DNA of 64,000 bases from Fimenecus sp963624605 (GTDB lineage Bacteria > Bacillota > Clostridia > Oscillospirales > Acutalibacteraceae): positions 5,260-69,259 of the forward strand of contig CAVFQD010000003.1 in the NCBI GenBank assembly GCA_963624605.1, in the 5' to 3' direction. Shown piece after piece: positions 8,971-17,208 of this stretch. The position numbers were made by a program, and so were the translations under genes. How positions within the stretch are numbered: position 1 is the stretch's first letter; each line of letters opens with the position of its first letter. Under the pieces are notes generated by a model. It saw only the letters and a program-made list of their open reading frames with translations, was not told the origin of the DNA and searched no databases.

Positions 8971-10277
8971 TAGTTATAACCTGCACTTTCATATTCCTTG
9001 CGTGAAAGCAAGCCCTTTATATCAATAAGCACCTTTTTATGGTTTTCGCTGTGCTTGAACATCTTTTCAAAGTCGCTCATCGTAAACAACTTAAACTGTT
9101 CGTGTGCAACGGCAAGTATTACCGCATCGCAGTCCTTTATTTCACTCATATCGACAAACTCGATTCCGTAGAGGCGTTTAGCCTCGTCCGCATCCGCTTC
9201 GGGGTCGGCTATCTTTGCCGTAATACCGTACTCTTTAAGCTCGTTGTAAATGTCGATAATCTTTGAGTTCCTGGTGTCGGGGCAATTTTCCTTAAAGGTA
9301 AAGCCGAGGATTGCAATTTTTGCGTTCTTTATGGAAACGTCTGCCTTAATAAGATTTTTAACGGTATTTTCGGCAACGTACTTGCCCATATCGTCGTTTA
9401 TTCTTCTGCCCGAGAGGATAATCTGGCTGTGATAGCCGAGCTCCTCCGCCTTGTATGTAAGATAGTACGGGTCAACGCCTATGCAGTGTCCGCCTACAAG
9501 ACCCGGGTAGAATTTAAGGAAATTCCACTTTGTTCCCGCCGCTTCAAGGACGGACTTTGTGTCAATTCCCATCTTATTGAAGATGATTGAAAGCTCGTTC
9601 ATAAAGGCAATGTTAATATCCCTCTGCGAGTTTTCAATGACCTTTGCAGCTTCGGCAACCTTTATTGATTCTGCTCTGTGAACGCCCGCTTTTACAACAA
9701 GCTCGTAGACCTTGGCAACTGTATCGAGCGTTTCTTCGTCCATACCGCTGACAATCTTCTTAATTGTTTCAAGACGGTGCACCTTGTCTCCGGGATTTAT
9801 TCTTTCGGGAGAGTAGCCTATCTTGAAATCCGTTCCGCATTTAAGACCCGACTCTCTTTCGAGTATCGGCACGCAAATCTCCTCGGTTACACCGGGATAA
9901 ACCGTGCTTTCAAACACAACCACCGAACCCTTTGTAAGGTTTCTGCCCAAAATCTCACTTGCTCCCTCAACAGGGGTCAGGTCAGGCGTATGGTCGTCAT
10001 TTACCGGTGTGGGAACGGCTACAATATGGAATTTCGCCTCACGCAGCTTGGTTTCGTCCGCAGTGAAATCAACCGTACAGCTTTTGATAGCCTCATCGCC
10101 GACCTCGTTTGTCGGGTCTTTTCCGCTTTTGTAAAGCTCGATTTTCTTAGCATTCAAGTCGTAGCCGACAACCTTGACTTTTTTGGAAAATGCGACGGCA
10201 ATCGGCATACCTACATAACCGAGTCCGACAAGCGAAATTTTCTCCTCACCGTTTACTATTTTTTCATAAAGCTCCAT
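8958..10277 (-). CDS. UDP-N-acetyl-hexosamine 6-dehydrogenase, TviB/WbpO type
   Basis: A 439-residue member of the UDP-glucose/GDP-mannose dehydrogenase family, with the N-terminal LVGLGYVGMPIAV Rossmann motif, the central catalytic-cysteine motif GGHCIGVDPYYL (about residue 262), and the C-terminal TFKENCPDTRNSKI region. GYSPERINPGDK and the overall pattern match TviB/WbpO, which oxidise UDP-GlcNAc or UDP-GalNAc twice at C6 to the uronic acid with two NAD+. It pairs with the 4-epimerase at 6404-7378. AGAGG precedes the ATG. The exact donor is inferred from family resemblance. Confidence 0.9.
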   Translation of the reverse strand: MELYEKIVNGEEKISLVGLGYVGMPIAVAFSKKVKVVGYDLNAKKIELYKSGKDPTNEVGDEAIKSCTVDFTADETKLREAKFHIVAVPTPVNDDHTPDLTPVEGASEILGRNLTKGSVVVFESTVYPGVTEEICVPILERESGLKCGTDFKIGYSPERINPGDKVHRLETIKKIVSGMDEETLDTVAKVYELVVKAGVHRAESIKVAEAAKVIENSQRDINIAFMNELSIIFNKMGIDTKSVLEAAGTKWNFLKFYPGLVGGHCIGVDPYYLTYKAEELGYHSQIILSGRRINDDMGKYVAENTVKNLIKADVSIKNAKIAILGFTFKENCPDTRNSKIIDIYNELKEYGITAKIADPEADADEAKRLYGIEFVDMSEIKDCDAVILAVAHEQFKLFTMSDFEKMFKHSENHKKVLIDIKGLLSRKEYESAGYNYWRL

Positions 10278-10303
10278 ATATATTACCTCTCTGTATTAAA
10301 TAC

Positions 10304-11404
10304 TCAGATATTACAAAATTTAATCATATCGGAATTGACCTTTCCGACTTCAAATTTTTCCTTACAGTATTCAAGGCTTTTTTCGCCCATCTCCGCAATC
10401 TTTTCGGGATGCTCGATAAACCAAATCATCTTTTCCGAAAGCGTCTTTGCGTCCTTAACCGGAACGAGAAAGCCGTTTACGCCGTCAATTACGGTTTCAC
10501 GGCAACCGGGTGCGTCGGTGGTTATTATCGGACGGGCTGTTGCCATAGCCTCAAGTATCGTCCTCGGAGTTCCCTCCCTGTATGACGGAAGCACATAAAC
10601 CGAGCACATTCCGTAATACGGCGGAACATTTTCTGTTTCTCCGAAATGCTCTATTATTCCGCTGTCAATGTACTTTTTAAGCTCCTCGGGTCCTATTGAG
10701 TCCTGTATTCCCTCGCACGCGCCCAAAAGCATAAACCGTGCATCGGGATATTTTTCCTTAACCGTTTTTGCCGCTTCAAGGTACTCCCTGACACCTTTTG
10801 AATTCATAACTCTCGAGAGCATAAAGAAGGTTGTCTTTTCGGGATACGGCAACGGGTGAAAACGCTGTGTATTAACTCCCGAGCCCGCAACGAGCCTGCA
10901 TTTTTCTTTCTTTACAAGCCCGAGCGAAACGAACTGCTCCATATCGTCGGGATTCTGAAAAATTACGGTGTCCGCAAGCTTCAACGCCTTTTTGTAAAGC
11001 ACCGACATAATTTTCCTTATCACCTTGGCTTTTTTGGTCTGCGATGTAAACGCATAGCCAAGACCCGTTATCATAGCCGTAACAGATTTTACGCCGGATT
11101 TTTTAGCCGCAATTGAGCCGTAAATTACCGGTTTAGATGTGTACGATAGTACCGCATCCGGTTTTTCGCTGTCGAACAAGGTTTTGAGAGCATGTTGGTA
11201 TTCGATATCCTTCAACGGATTTACACCGTTTTTATTCATCGGTATTTCGACAAACCGTGCGCCGAGAGCCTCAATTTTTTCGACATTATCTCTGTTGGGA
11301 CCCGTAACGATTACCTCGTAGCCCTTGGAGATAATCAGCTTAATCAATTCCCCTCTGAAATTGTACGCCGTTCTGTTTTTAGGCGAAACCAAAACAAATT
11401 TCAA
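10304..11404 (-). CDS. Glycosyltransferase, GT4 family (PglA-like)
   Basis: A 366-residue GT-B enzyme with the FVLVSPKNRTAYNFRGELI N-terminus and VTAMITGLGYAFT seen in PglA/WbpX-like GalNAc or GlcNAc transferases. The C-terminal donor motif LPSYREGTPRTILEAMA gives a clean E-x7-E, and SRVMNSKGVREYLEAA is the usual opening of the C-terminal domain. The start is TTG at 11404, with AAAGGG about eight bases upstream, overlapping the end of the preceding gene. By analogy with PglA it may add the second sugar to the undecaprenyl-diphosphate-linked first sugar; this is an inference from similarity. Confidence 0.83.
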   Translation of the reverse strand: MKFVLVSPKNRTAYNFRGELIKLIISKGYEVIVTGPNRDNVEKIEALGARFVEIPMNKNGVNPLKDIEYQHALKTLFDSEKPDAVLSYTSKPVIYGSIAAKKSGVKSVTAMITGLGYAFTSQTKKAKVIRKIMSVLYKKALKLADTVIFQNPDDMEQFVSLGLVKKEKCRLVAGSGVNTQRFHPLPYPEKTTFFMLSRVMNSKGVREYLEAAKTVKEKYPDARFMLLGACEGIQDSIGPEELKKYIDSGIIEHFGETENVPPYYGMCSVYVLPSYREGTPRTILEAMATARPIITTDAPGCRETVIDGVNGFLVPVKDAKTLSEKMIWFIEHPEKIAEMGEKSLEYCKEKFEVGKVNSDMIKFCNI

Positions 11405-11410
11405 ATCAAA

Positions 11411-12319
11411 CTAACCCTTTCGCTGATTTTTCAAATTATCGTAAGCAAGTGCAAAAAGCCTTGCGTTGTTATTCTCCGATACAAACGAATTATGCGGAGT
11501 GATTATGACATTGCGCATATCCCAAAGCGGGCTTTTTCCGTCAAGCGGCTCCGTTTCAAAAACATCGAGAACAGCTCCCGATAATTTTCCGCTTTCAAGC
11601 GCCGATACAAGGTCGTTTTCGTTTACGACCGCTCCGCGCGAAATGTTGACAAGCACCGAGCCGTCCTTAAAGCGGGAAAACATCCCGCCGTTAAACAGAC
11701 CCTTTGTTTTGTCGGTAAGCGGCATGGTGAGAATTACAATATCCGTTTCGCCGAGTACCGACCCGATATTTGAGATGTGGCAAAATTCATCGTATATTTT
11801 ATTACAGTGATTGAACACATCAACCGATATAATTTTTGTGCCGAAAGCCTTGAATCGTTTTGCACATTCCGTTCCGACGCTTCCGCAACCGACTATCGCA
11901 ACCGTTTTGCCGCACAGCTCCGAAAGCTGCCTGTCCTTCTGCCAGAGATGCTGCTTTTGATTTTCATAAAACGAATTCAAGCGCTTATAAAGATTCAGCA
12001 CGCCCGCAAGTGCAAATTCCGCCATCGGAACGGAATAAACTCCCCTTGCGTTGAAAAGGGCGATGTTCCTTTTTTTTATCTCTTCAATCGGCACTCTGTC
12101 AAGCCCCGCCGAGGTCAGCTGAATTTTTTTAAGCGACTTAAATTCCGATATATCGTGATACAGGAAAAGTCCGTTACAGATTACGGCGTCCGCCTCGGAA
12201 AAGTTACATTCGGGCTTTCCCCTCTCGTCCTGCTGACGCATAATCTCATACCCGAGTGACGAGAGCTTATCAAGTTGTTCGTCTGTGGCGTTAAATGCGC
12301 CGGTAACAAGCAGTTTCAT
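11411..12319 (-). CDS. D-isomer-specific 2-hydroxyacid dehydrogenase
   Basis: A 302-residue NAD(P)-dependent dehydrogenase. It shows the nucleotide-binding VGCGSVGTECAKRF (G-x-G-x-x-G) near residue 143, the catalytic arginine in NISRGAVVNENDL, the glutamate in DVFETEPLD and the catalytic histidine in ITPHNSF, so it looks active. Such enzymes interconvert 2-oxo acids and D-2-hydroxy acids. It lies six bases downstream of an HpcH/HpaI aldolase gene inside the polysaccharide operon, which suggests a two-step supply of a hydroxy-acid building block; substrate unknown. AGG-containing sequence precedes the ATG. Confidence 0.85.
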   Translation of the reverse strand: MKLLVTGAFNATDEQLDKLSSLGYEIMRQQDERGKPECNFSEADAVICNGLFLYHDISEFKSLKKIQLTSAGLDRVPIEEIKKRNIALFNARGVYSVPMAEFALAGVLNLYKRLNSFYENQKQHLWQKDRQLSELCGKTVAIVGCGSVGTECAKRFKAFGTKIISVDVFNHCNKIYDEFCHISNIGSVLGETDIVILTMPLTDKTKGLFNGGMFSRFKDGSVLVNISRGAVVNENDLVSALESGKLSGAVLDVFETEPLDGKSPLWDMRNVIITPHNSFVSENNNARLFALAYDNLKNQRKG

Positions 12320-12324
12320 ATATT

Positions 12325-13173
12325 TTACCTATCTTTTTTTGCATTTATTATATCGACAACCCTTTGAGTACACTCAACGGTTTTCTTTCTGTTTTCCTCA
12401 AACTGTTCGTCCGTCCAATTTTCAAGAATTTTTTCGTATTCCCTTATATCCCGAACGCCCGTTTGAAGCTTTTCGGCAACAGATTCAATGCTCGGCTCTT
12501 TAGACACATCGCAAAATGCGCGTGAAAGTATTACAGAGCTTGAACCGAGGCGGTAATGCTCGCCCAAAATACATTCCGCGGGCAGTGTTCCCGTTCCGAC
12601 CCTCGCAACGCCGCCGAAGCCGTATTTTACACCTTTTTTTCTAAACTTTTTTGTAAGCTGTTCGACAGTGCCGTCCGCAAGCAATTGGAACATAAAGGTC
12701 ATACCCTTGCTTAAATGCAAATCGTTAAGACCGATAAACACCTCGTCAATTCCGCGAAGCTCCAGAACATCGTCTATTATCTCCTGCGCCTCGCTCGTCT
12801 CAAGCAACAAGCAGGTTTTCGCCCTGCCTGCGACCAGGTCTGTAAAAAGCTTTACCTCACGCACCGTCTTGAAATACGGGAGCATTATTATATCCGCACC
12901 CGCCTTGACTATCTCGTCAATTTCCCTTGCGGAGGAAAGATAATCCTTTGTAGCGCCGTGAATTGGATTACACCTGACAAGCAGCTTTGACTTTGTCAGA
13001 ACAGGACGCAGGGCTTTTATGTCCTCCGCCGTATGATGCGACTGAACCGTATCAAGCCCGCCCTGCCGCAAATCCTTGCCTATGTATTCCATATCGACAA
13101 ATATCCTGTCAACACCCGCACTCTGTGCAAGCGATGCGACATCCGGTCTGTTTGTAATATACATAAGCTCCAT
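12325..13173 (-). CDS. HpcH/HpaI family aldolase (class II pyruvate aldolase-like)
   Basis: A 282-residue TIM-barrel protein of the HpcH/HpaI aldolase/citrate lyase family. FVDMEYIG is the family opening. LLLETSEAQEIIDDVLELRGIDEVFIGLNDLHLSKGM carries the glutamate and aspartate positions that bind the divalent metal. Known members cleave or form 4-hydroxy-2-oxo acids with pyruvate or a related 2-oxo acid. The normal histidine-bearing GEH motif after the first strand is replaced by MEY, so the substrate may differ from HpaI. It is the second gene of the operon, seven bases after the initiating transferase. Confidence 0.78.
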   Translation of the reverse strand: MELMYITNRPDVASLAQSAGVDRIFVDMEYIGKDLRQGGLDTVQSHHTAEDIKALRPVLTKSKLLVRCNPIHGATKDYLSSAREIDEIVKAGADIIMLPYFKTVREVKLFTDLVAGRAKTCLLLETSEAQEIIDDVLELRGIDEVFIGLNDLHLSKGMTFMFQLLADGTVEQLTKKFRKKGVKYGFGGVARVGTGTLPAECILGEHYRLGSSSVILSRAFCDVSKEPSIESVAEKLQTGVRDIREYEKILENWTDEQFEENRKKTVECTQRVVDIINAKKDR

Positions 13174-13179
13174 AGCAAA

Positions 13180-13878
13180 TTAAACCTTTTCTTCCTTTTT
13201 TTCCTCGTGCTTTACGGTCTCGCCCGTATTTTCGTTGTCTGCGTTTGTAAGCACCTTGAACACGGTCATAAACATAATTTTTATATCAAGAAGCATCGAC
13301 ACATTGTTGACATACCAGACATTGAGCTCAATCCTTCTGTGCCACTCGACATCCTTTCTGCCGTTTACCTGCGCCCAACCCGTGATGCCCGGGCGCACCG
13401 CAAACATCATAAGCTGCTCTTTTGTGTACTCGTCTATATGCCACGGATGATAAGTAAGCGGCGGACGGGGTCCGACAAAGCTCATATCGCCGTTTAGAAT
13501 ATTGACAAGCTGCGGCAGCTCGTCAATACTTGTCGCACGGATAAATCTGCCGACCTTTGTAACTCTCGAATCTCCCTTACCTGAATAGACTCCGCTTCCC
13601 GTTTTTTCCGCACCGACGCACATTGAACGGAATTTATATATATTGAAAACCTTGCCGTCCTTGCCGAGCCTCTGCTGTTTGAAAATCACGGACCCCTTGC
13701 TGTCAAGCTTTACGGCAAGCGAAACAATCGCAAAAACAGGGCTTAAAACTATCAGTGCAACAAGAGCAACAATGAAGTCGAAAAATCGTTTTATAAAGCG
13801 GTTGTAAACGCCCGTATAGTTATGTTTTTCGACATTTGTCGATTTGCTTTTCAAAGGCAAAACACCCCAATTTCCCAT
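13180..13878 (-). CDS. Undecaprenyl-phosphate sugar phosphotransferase (initiating transferase)
   Basis: A 232-residue monotopic phosphoglycosyl transferase (PglC/WcaJ C-terminal type). It has one hydrophobic reentrant segment (FFDFIVALVALIVLSPVFAI), then RLGKDGKVFNIYKFRSM, the TSIDELPQLVNILNGDMSFVGPRPPL catalytic block, and the PGITGWAQVNGR motif. It would move a sugar-1-phosphate from UDP-sugar to undecaprenyl phosphate, starting the repeat unit. It is the first gene after the promoter at 13899-13927. The ATG at 13878 has no Shine-Dalgarno and only about 13 leader bases; a TTG at 13854 preceded by GGGGTG is an alternative start. Confidence 0.92.
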   Translation of the reverse strand: MGNWGVLPLKSKSTNVEKHNYTGVYNRFIKRFFDFIVALVALIVLSPVFAIVSLAVKLDSKGSVIFKQQRLGKDGKVFNIYKFRSMCVGAEKTGSGVYSGKGDSRVTKVGRFIRATSIDELPQLVNILNGDMSFVGPRPPLTYHPWHIDEYTKEQLMMFAVRPGITGWAQVNGRKDVEWHRRIELNVWYVNNVSMLLDIKIMFMTVFKVLTNADNENTGETVKHEEKKEEKV

Positions 13879-13898
13879 TATAGATACATACTATGAGT

Positions 13899-13927
13899 AT
13901 TATATATTCATACGCCCTAAAAGTCAA
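13899..13927 (-). promoter_or_regulatory. SigA-type promoter of the polysaccharide operon
   Basis: On the minus strand TTGACT (13922-13927) and TATAAT (13899-13904) are separated by exactly 17 bases. The predicted transcript starts near 13892, leaving only about 13 bases before the first ATG of the operon, hence a nearly leaderless mRNA or use of the internal TTG start. Confidence 0.75.
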
Positions 13928-13961
13928 TGGAAATCATACGCTGTCAGGCAACAGGAAAGAT

Positions 13962-14001
13962 AAAAAGGCTGCAAAAGATTTACATCCTTTACAGCCTTTT
14001 T
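13962..14001 (-). terminator. Rho-independent terminator of the lysis/fibre cassette
   Basis: A hairpin with arms AAAAAGGCTG and CAGCCTTTTT (one-base bulge, then a further short A/T stem), immediately after the holin stop codon; the minus-strand transcript ends in a U-run. It separates the phage-derived cassette from the polysaccharide promoter. Confidence 0.8.
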
Positions 14002-14003
14002 GC

Positions 14004-14249
14004 TTATTTGGATAACTGCTTGACTATCTGATTTCCGAACACCGAAGCGCCGGATACAAGTACGCCCTGTATCACGGAATCAACGCTCACGCCCATTATG
14101 CCGAGCGTTCCGAGAACGCCGCAAGCAAGTATTATCAGCGGTATATACTTGTCGTTTATTTTTTCAAGATGCTTGATTACCATTCCTATGATATTGAGTA
14201 CGGGAATTAAAATCAAAGCTTTCTCGGTAATATATCCCAGAATTTCCAT
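14004..14249 (-). CDS. Holin-like small membrane protein
   Basis: An 81-residue protein with two or three hydrophobic segments (ALILIPVLNIIGMVI; YIPLIILACGVLGTLGI; SVIQGVLVSGASVFG) separated by a short charged loop (KHLEKINDK), as in small phage holins of Firmicutes. It directly follows the GH25 lysozyme gene, the usual holin-endolysin arrangement. AGGGTGA precedes the ATG. It would form lesions that let the lysozyme reach the wall. The exact holin family was not determined. Confidence 0.7.
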   Translation of the reverse strand: MEILGYITEKALILIPVLNIIGMVIKHLEKINDKYIPLIILACGVLGTLGIMGVSVDSVIQGVLVSGASVFGNQIVKQLSK

Positions 14250-14258
14250 TTATTCACC

Positions 14259-15137
14259 CTACCTTATATCCGATTTGCTTACAAAGCCGGTAACATTCTC
14301 GCCTATCGGCTTTTTAAGCGCCTTTTCGGGCGAGCTTGTAACACGGTACCTGCCGTTTATTTCAATGCCGTCATAGATATAATAGGTTCCCGACTTCTTG
14401 GCTGCGGGCGTTTTTGCCGTAGCGGAAACATACAGCGGTGTGTTAGAAAGCGAAACCATCATTTTCGGCGAATACGTCTTCGCTGTGGTTGTCGGTGCAG
14501 GTGCAGGCGTAGGATCTGACGCCGAAAAGCCGTTGAGGCCTTTATTTTTCATAATCGAATAATAATCCTTATAGCTCTCGTCCATGTCGCTTCTGCCCGA
14601 TATTCCGTCGATGCTTCCCTGCGAAGAATACTGCCAAATGCCGTAATTGCCGGCATAGGTCGCCTTTTCAGCCCACTGCGCAAGCCATGTATCGTACTTT
14701 TTCTTGCAGTCGTCGTCAATAAAATTGTCAAGCCAATATTTATTGGCGTAAACGCAGACATAGTACCCCGCATTTTCGACGGTTTCGCAAAACGCCCTAA
14801 TAACATCGGACACAAACTGCTTCCCCTTATCCGATTGCGACTTCTCCTCGACATCAAAAGCCACAGGATATTCAAACTGTTTTCCGCTTATCCATTTAAG
14901 GAAGGTTTCAGCCTCTTTTTTTGCGTCGTCGGTGCTTTTGGCATAGGAGTAGTGATACGCTCCGACCTTAACTCCTGCCGCTTTGGCGTTTGCATAGTTT
15001 TCCTCAAAGCGTTCGTCCTTTTGGTTATCATATCTGCCGTAGCCTGCCCTGAGCATCGCAAAATCAATGCCTGCTCCCTTAACCTTCTGCCAATCTATCA
15101 AGCCCTGATGCTTTGATACATCGATACCCTTACTCAT
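14259..15137 (-). CDS. GH25 lysozyme (phage-type endolysin) with C-terminal wall-binding-like domain
   Basis: A 292-residue muramidase. GIDVSKHQGLIDW at the N-terminus and FDVEEKS carry the conserved acidic residues of GH25; the barrel runs to about residue 205 (WQYSSQGSIDGISGRSDMD). A Pro/Thr linker (PTPAPAPTTT) then joins an SH3-like C-terminal part of about 75 residues. The ATG at 15137 is chosen because AAAGGA lies nine bases upstream and the family N-terminus starts there, although the frame stays open upstream. It overlaps the previous gene by eight bases. No signal peptide is seen, so release depends on the adjacent holin. Confidence 0.9.
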   Translation of the reverse strand: MSKGIDVSKHQGLIDWQKVKGAGIDFAMLRAGYGRYDNQKDERFEENYANAKAAGVKVGAYHYSYAKSTDDAKKEAETFLKWISGKQFEYPVAFDVEEKSQSDKGKQFVSDVIRAFCETVENAGYYVCVYANKYWLDNFIDDDCKKKYDTWLAQWAEKATYAGNYGIWQYSSQGSIDGISGRSDMDESYKDYYSIMKNKGLNGFSASDPTPAPAPTTTAKTYSPKMMVSLSNTPLYVSATAKTPAAKKSGTYYIYDGIEINGRYRVTSSPEKALKKPIGENVTGFVSKSDIR

Positions 15138-15357
15138 AATACTCATTCCTTTCAATCGTTGATATTCTTTGCTCGTGAGTCTTGACTCTCTCCTCAAGAA
15201 GAGGCACTCTATGAGCAAAATTGTTGTGCTTATCCACCTTTTTTTCAAGCTCGCGGATACGGTAATTCGTAAGCTTTGCGCTTGTCATAATTCCGCCGAC
15301 CGTTCCTACGGCCGTTCCCAAAAATGAAAGAACCGCTATCCATAACTCAGCGCTCAC
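15130..15357 (-). CDS. Small membrane-anchored coiled-coil protein of the lysis module
   Basis: 75 residues: one N-terminal membrane helix (ELWIAVLSFLGTAVGTVGGIM) followed by a charged coiled-coil segment (NYRIRELEKKVDKHNN to EQRISTIERN). This layout is that of XhlA-like or holin-accessory proteins found between tail-fibre and lysin genes. The GTG at 15357 is preferred because GGAGG lies eight bases upstream. Its last codons overlap the lysozyme start. Confidence 0.6.
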   Translation of the reverse strand: MSAELWIAVLSFLGTAVGTVGGIMTSAKLTNYRIRELEKKVDKHNNFAHRVPLLEERVKTHEQRISTIERNEYYE

Positions 15358-15544
15358 TGAACGCACCTCCCAAAACAGCCTTTGCGCTGTCTCTTACCTG
15401 AGCAAGAGATGTCACCGTGCTCAAGCCCTCCGCAAGAGAAAGAAGACCGTCCTTTGCCGCGGCTTCGCTGTCCGTCACAATTTCAAGCGCTGCTGTCTCC
15501 TGCTCCGTCATATCTCTGTATATACCGTTTTCAAAAGTTCTCAT
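15347..15544 (-). CDS. Small phage-type protein between fibre and lysis genes
   Basis: 65 residues beginning MRTFENGIYRDMTEQE. The ENGIYRDMT pattern is familiar in small proteins encoded just after tail fibres in Firmicutes prophages; no catalytic motif is visible. GAGGTG precedes the ATG. It overlaps both the fibre gene stop (by four bases) and the next gene start, indicating translational coupling. Function unknown. Confidence 0.55.
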   Translation of the reverse strand: MRTFENGIYRDMTEQETAALEIVTDSEAAAKDGLLSLAEGLSTVTSLAQVRDSAKAVLGGAFSER

Positions 15545-16713
15545 TTTCCGTACACCTCAATTACCGTGCCGACAGGGAATAATCTTGTATCGTCTCCGGT
15601 AGTGGTGACAGTGATTCCGTCAGCGCACAAATTCCCGTTTGATAATTTTTTAAGATTCAACACATAACCCATATTGTCAGCCAAAGCGTCAACCATATAT
15701 GCGGCGGTCGTAGCGACGGCATTGAGTCTTACCCCAGTTGTAAACTCCCAGCGATTGTTATTTATTCTCGCCGAAATCATTGCAATATGGTATTTGCCAT
15801 CAGTTCCGCCGGCAATCGCCGTTCGGTTGTAAAACTGCGGAAGTTCGACATTTGCAACAGTATGCAGCTTCATACCAATATATGCAAACGACAACAGCCC
15901 CGTGCTTGCGGGAATAAAAAACGTAGCATATATTTCGCTGAGATTAAGTACGTTTCCGAGCATATCCTGTGTCAAGCTTATGGACTTTACAGCCTCTTCA
16001 AGCGTCATAGAATAAACAAGCTCTCCGCCATTCGCCGTTTTTTCGTCAATGTATTGCTTAACCGCTTTATTCTGTACGGGATTTTCCGATGTATCGGACA
16101 TTTCGGCGTCAACCGTAACCGACGGACCCGTGTCTCCGCGATCTCCCTTTTCGCCTTGATCGCCTTTCGGTCCCTGCTCGCCTGTATCGCCCTTGTCGCC
16201 CTTGTCGCCCTTTTCACCTTTTTCTCCCTGCGGACCTTGCTCGCCTGTATCGCCCTTGTCACCTTTATCGCCTTTATCCCCTTTGAAGTCGCCGTTTTTG
16301 ACCGCTTCAAGCAGAGAATTTACCGAAAAATCGTATTCCTCTCTGAGGTTATCGTCAGCAGAGGCAATAACCGAAAAGCAGAGCTTTACCTCCTTGGCTT
16401 TTATTAGCTTTTCCGTTTCGTATGTATCGGCGTTTATTTCAACCACATTGAAATAACAGAGCATATTCATACTTCTTGTAAGGCTTGCGGGCAGCGTGAA
16501 GCTGATTTTATTGTTTTCGTCGTGCGTAAGATACTGCGTTCTTACGGTTCCCGTGGGAAGCACAAAGTCGATGTAATACCTGTATGAGTTTGAAATGTAT
16601 TCCTGTGCTATCTCAAACACGAGGTCGGTCGCATTATGCTCGTACATAATTCCCGCATTGTATATCTCCTCCGACAAGGAGCCGTCAACCGTTACGGTTA
16701 CTGTTTTATTCAT
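15541..16713 (-). CDS. Phage baseplate/tail-fibre-like protein with collagen repeats
   Basis: A 390-residue protein. Residues 1-140 resemble the N-terminal domain of phage upper baseplate proteins (BppU-like: TVTVTVDGSL, IDFVLPTGTVRTQYL). Residues 145-198 are 18 uninterrupted Gly-X-Y triplets rich in GDK, GEK and GDT, which should form a trimeric collagen-like stalk. The last 190 residues form a probable beta-rich receptor-binding tip. The ATG at 16713 is chosen because GGGGAG lies eight bases upstream. It follows the regulator gene by two bases. No signal peptide is present, in line with a phage particle or lysis-released protein. Confidence 0.75.
   Translation of the reverse strand: MNKTVTVTVDGSLSEEIYNAGIMYEHNATDLVFEIAQEYISNSYRYYIDFVLPTGTVRTQYLTHDENNKISFTLPASLTRSMNMLCYFNVVEINADTYETEKLIKAKEVKLCFSVIASADDNLREEYDFSVNSLLEAVKNGDFKGDKGDKGDKGDTGEQGPQGEKGEKGDKGDKGDTGEQGPKGDQGEKGDRGDTGPSVTVDAEMSDTSENPVQNKAVKQYIDEKTANGGELVYSMTLEEAVKSISLTQDMLGNVLNLSEIYATFFIPASTGLLSFAYIGMKLHTVANVELPQFYNRTAIAGGTDGKYHIAMISARINNNRWEFTTGVRLNAVATTAAYMVDALADNMGYVLNLKKLSNGNLCADGITVTTTGDDTRLFPVGTVIEVYGK
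16120..16281 (-). repeat. Collagen-like Gly-X-Y coding repeat
   Basis: An in-frame run of 18 Gly-X-Y triplets inside the fibre gene, giving a 9-base-periodic DNA repeat (units like GGCGACAAG). Such tracts are prone to slippage, so copy number may vary between strains. Confidence 0.85.
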
Positions 16714-16715
16714 AT

Positions 16716-17111
16716 TCAATTCTCCCCGTTTATATTTTTTAATATTCCGTCAAAATTTTTCGGCAGGTCAACAAGAGAAAAGCCGCACAGATATGCATAT
16801 TTGAGCACCGAATAAAGCTTATCGGTAGCCGACTTGAGTGTCTTGTATATCTGCTGACGGGAAACGCCGTGTTTTTCGGAAATATCATTTATTTTCATAT
16901 TTTCAATATATCTCTCGCACACAACCTCCCTTTGAAAAACGGTCAGCTCGGACTCCACTGCCGCCGAAAAGATTTTTTTGAGAGTATTTTTTCTCGTTGT
17001 CATAATGTATCTCGGAATTTTCCTTGTATCGTCTTCGGACATAAATTCAAATTTTTCGGACAAAAATCTGTACTCGTCCGCGTCAATTCCTACAATATCC
17101 CGTGTATTCAT
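16716..17111 (-). CDS. Sigma-70 region-4-like HTH regulator of the phage cassette
   Basis: A 131-residue protein. Residues 55-105 look like sigma region 4: a helix with LTVFQREVVCERYIENM followed by a helix-turn-helix, MKINDISEKHGVSRQQIYKTLKSA. No region 2 is evident, so it resembles phage late-gene activators or small sigma-like factors rather than a full ECF sigma. The ATG at 17111 has GGGAGG at ideal spacing; the open frame extends further upstream into the structured leader but without a binding site. As first gene of the cassette, it probably controls its own expression or that of the fibre and lysis genes. Confidence 0.65.
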   Translation of the reverse strand: MNTRDIVGIDADEYRFLSEKFEFMSEDDTRKIPRYIMTTRKNTLKKIFSAAVESELTVFQREVVCERYIENMKINDISEKHGVSRQQIYKTLKSATDKLYSVLKYAYLCGFSLVDLPKNFDGILKNINGEN

Positions 17112-17142
17112 TTTCCACCTCCCGAAGCTCCGTAAATTAAAA

Positions 17143-17177
17143 CAACACCTAACAACCCCGAGGGGTCGCAGGTGTCG
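17143..17177 (-). promoter_or_regulatory. Structured 5' leader hairpin of the cassette
   Basis: In the minus-strand transcript CGACACCT (17170-17177) pairs with AGGTGTTG (17143-17150), with an internal loop and an inner CCCC/GGGG stem (17156-17165). A loose U-run (TTGTTTTAATTT) follows, so it could attenuate transcription. It lies between the promoter at 17209-17237 and the regulator start. Confidence 0.55.
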
Positions 17178-17208
17178 TTTTTTGTTGCGTTGTTCACTCG
17201 CACTGTTT

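Noticed and set aside
9678..10598. A 306-codon plus-strand open reading frame opposite the UDP-HexNAc dehydrogenase gene.
   Set aside because: It is antisense to a clearly conserved enzyme, has no family motifs and no binding site; its composition is that expected from the reverse complement.
16120..16281. Tandem DNA repeat considered as a CRISPR-like array.
   Set aside because: It is in-frame coding sequence for Gly-X-Y triplets with a 9-base period and no spacers.
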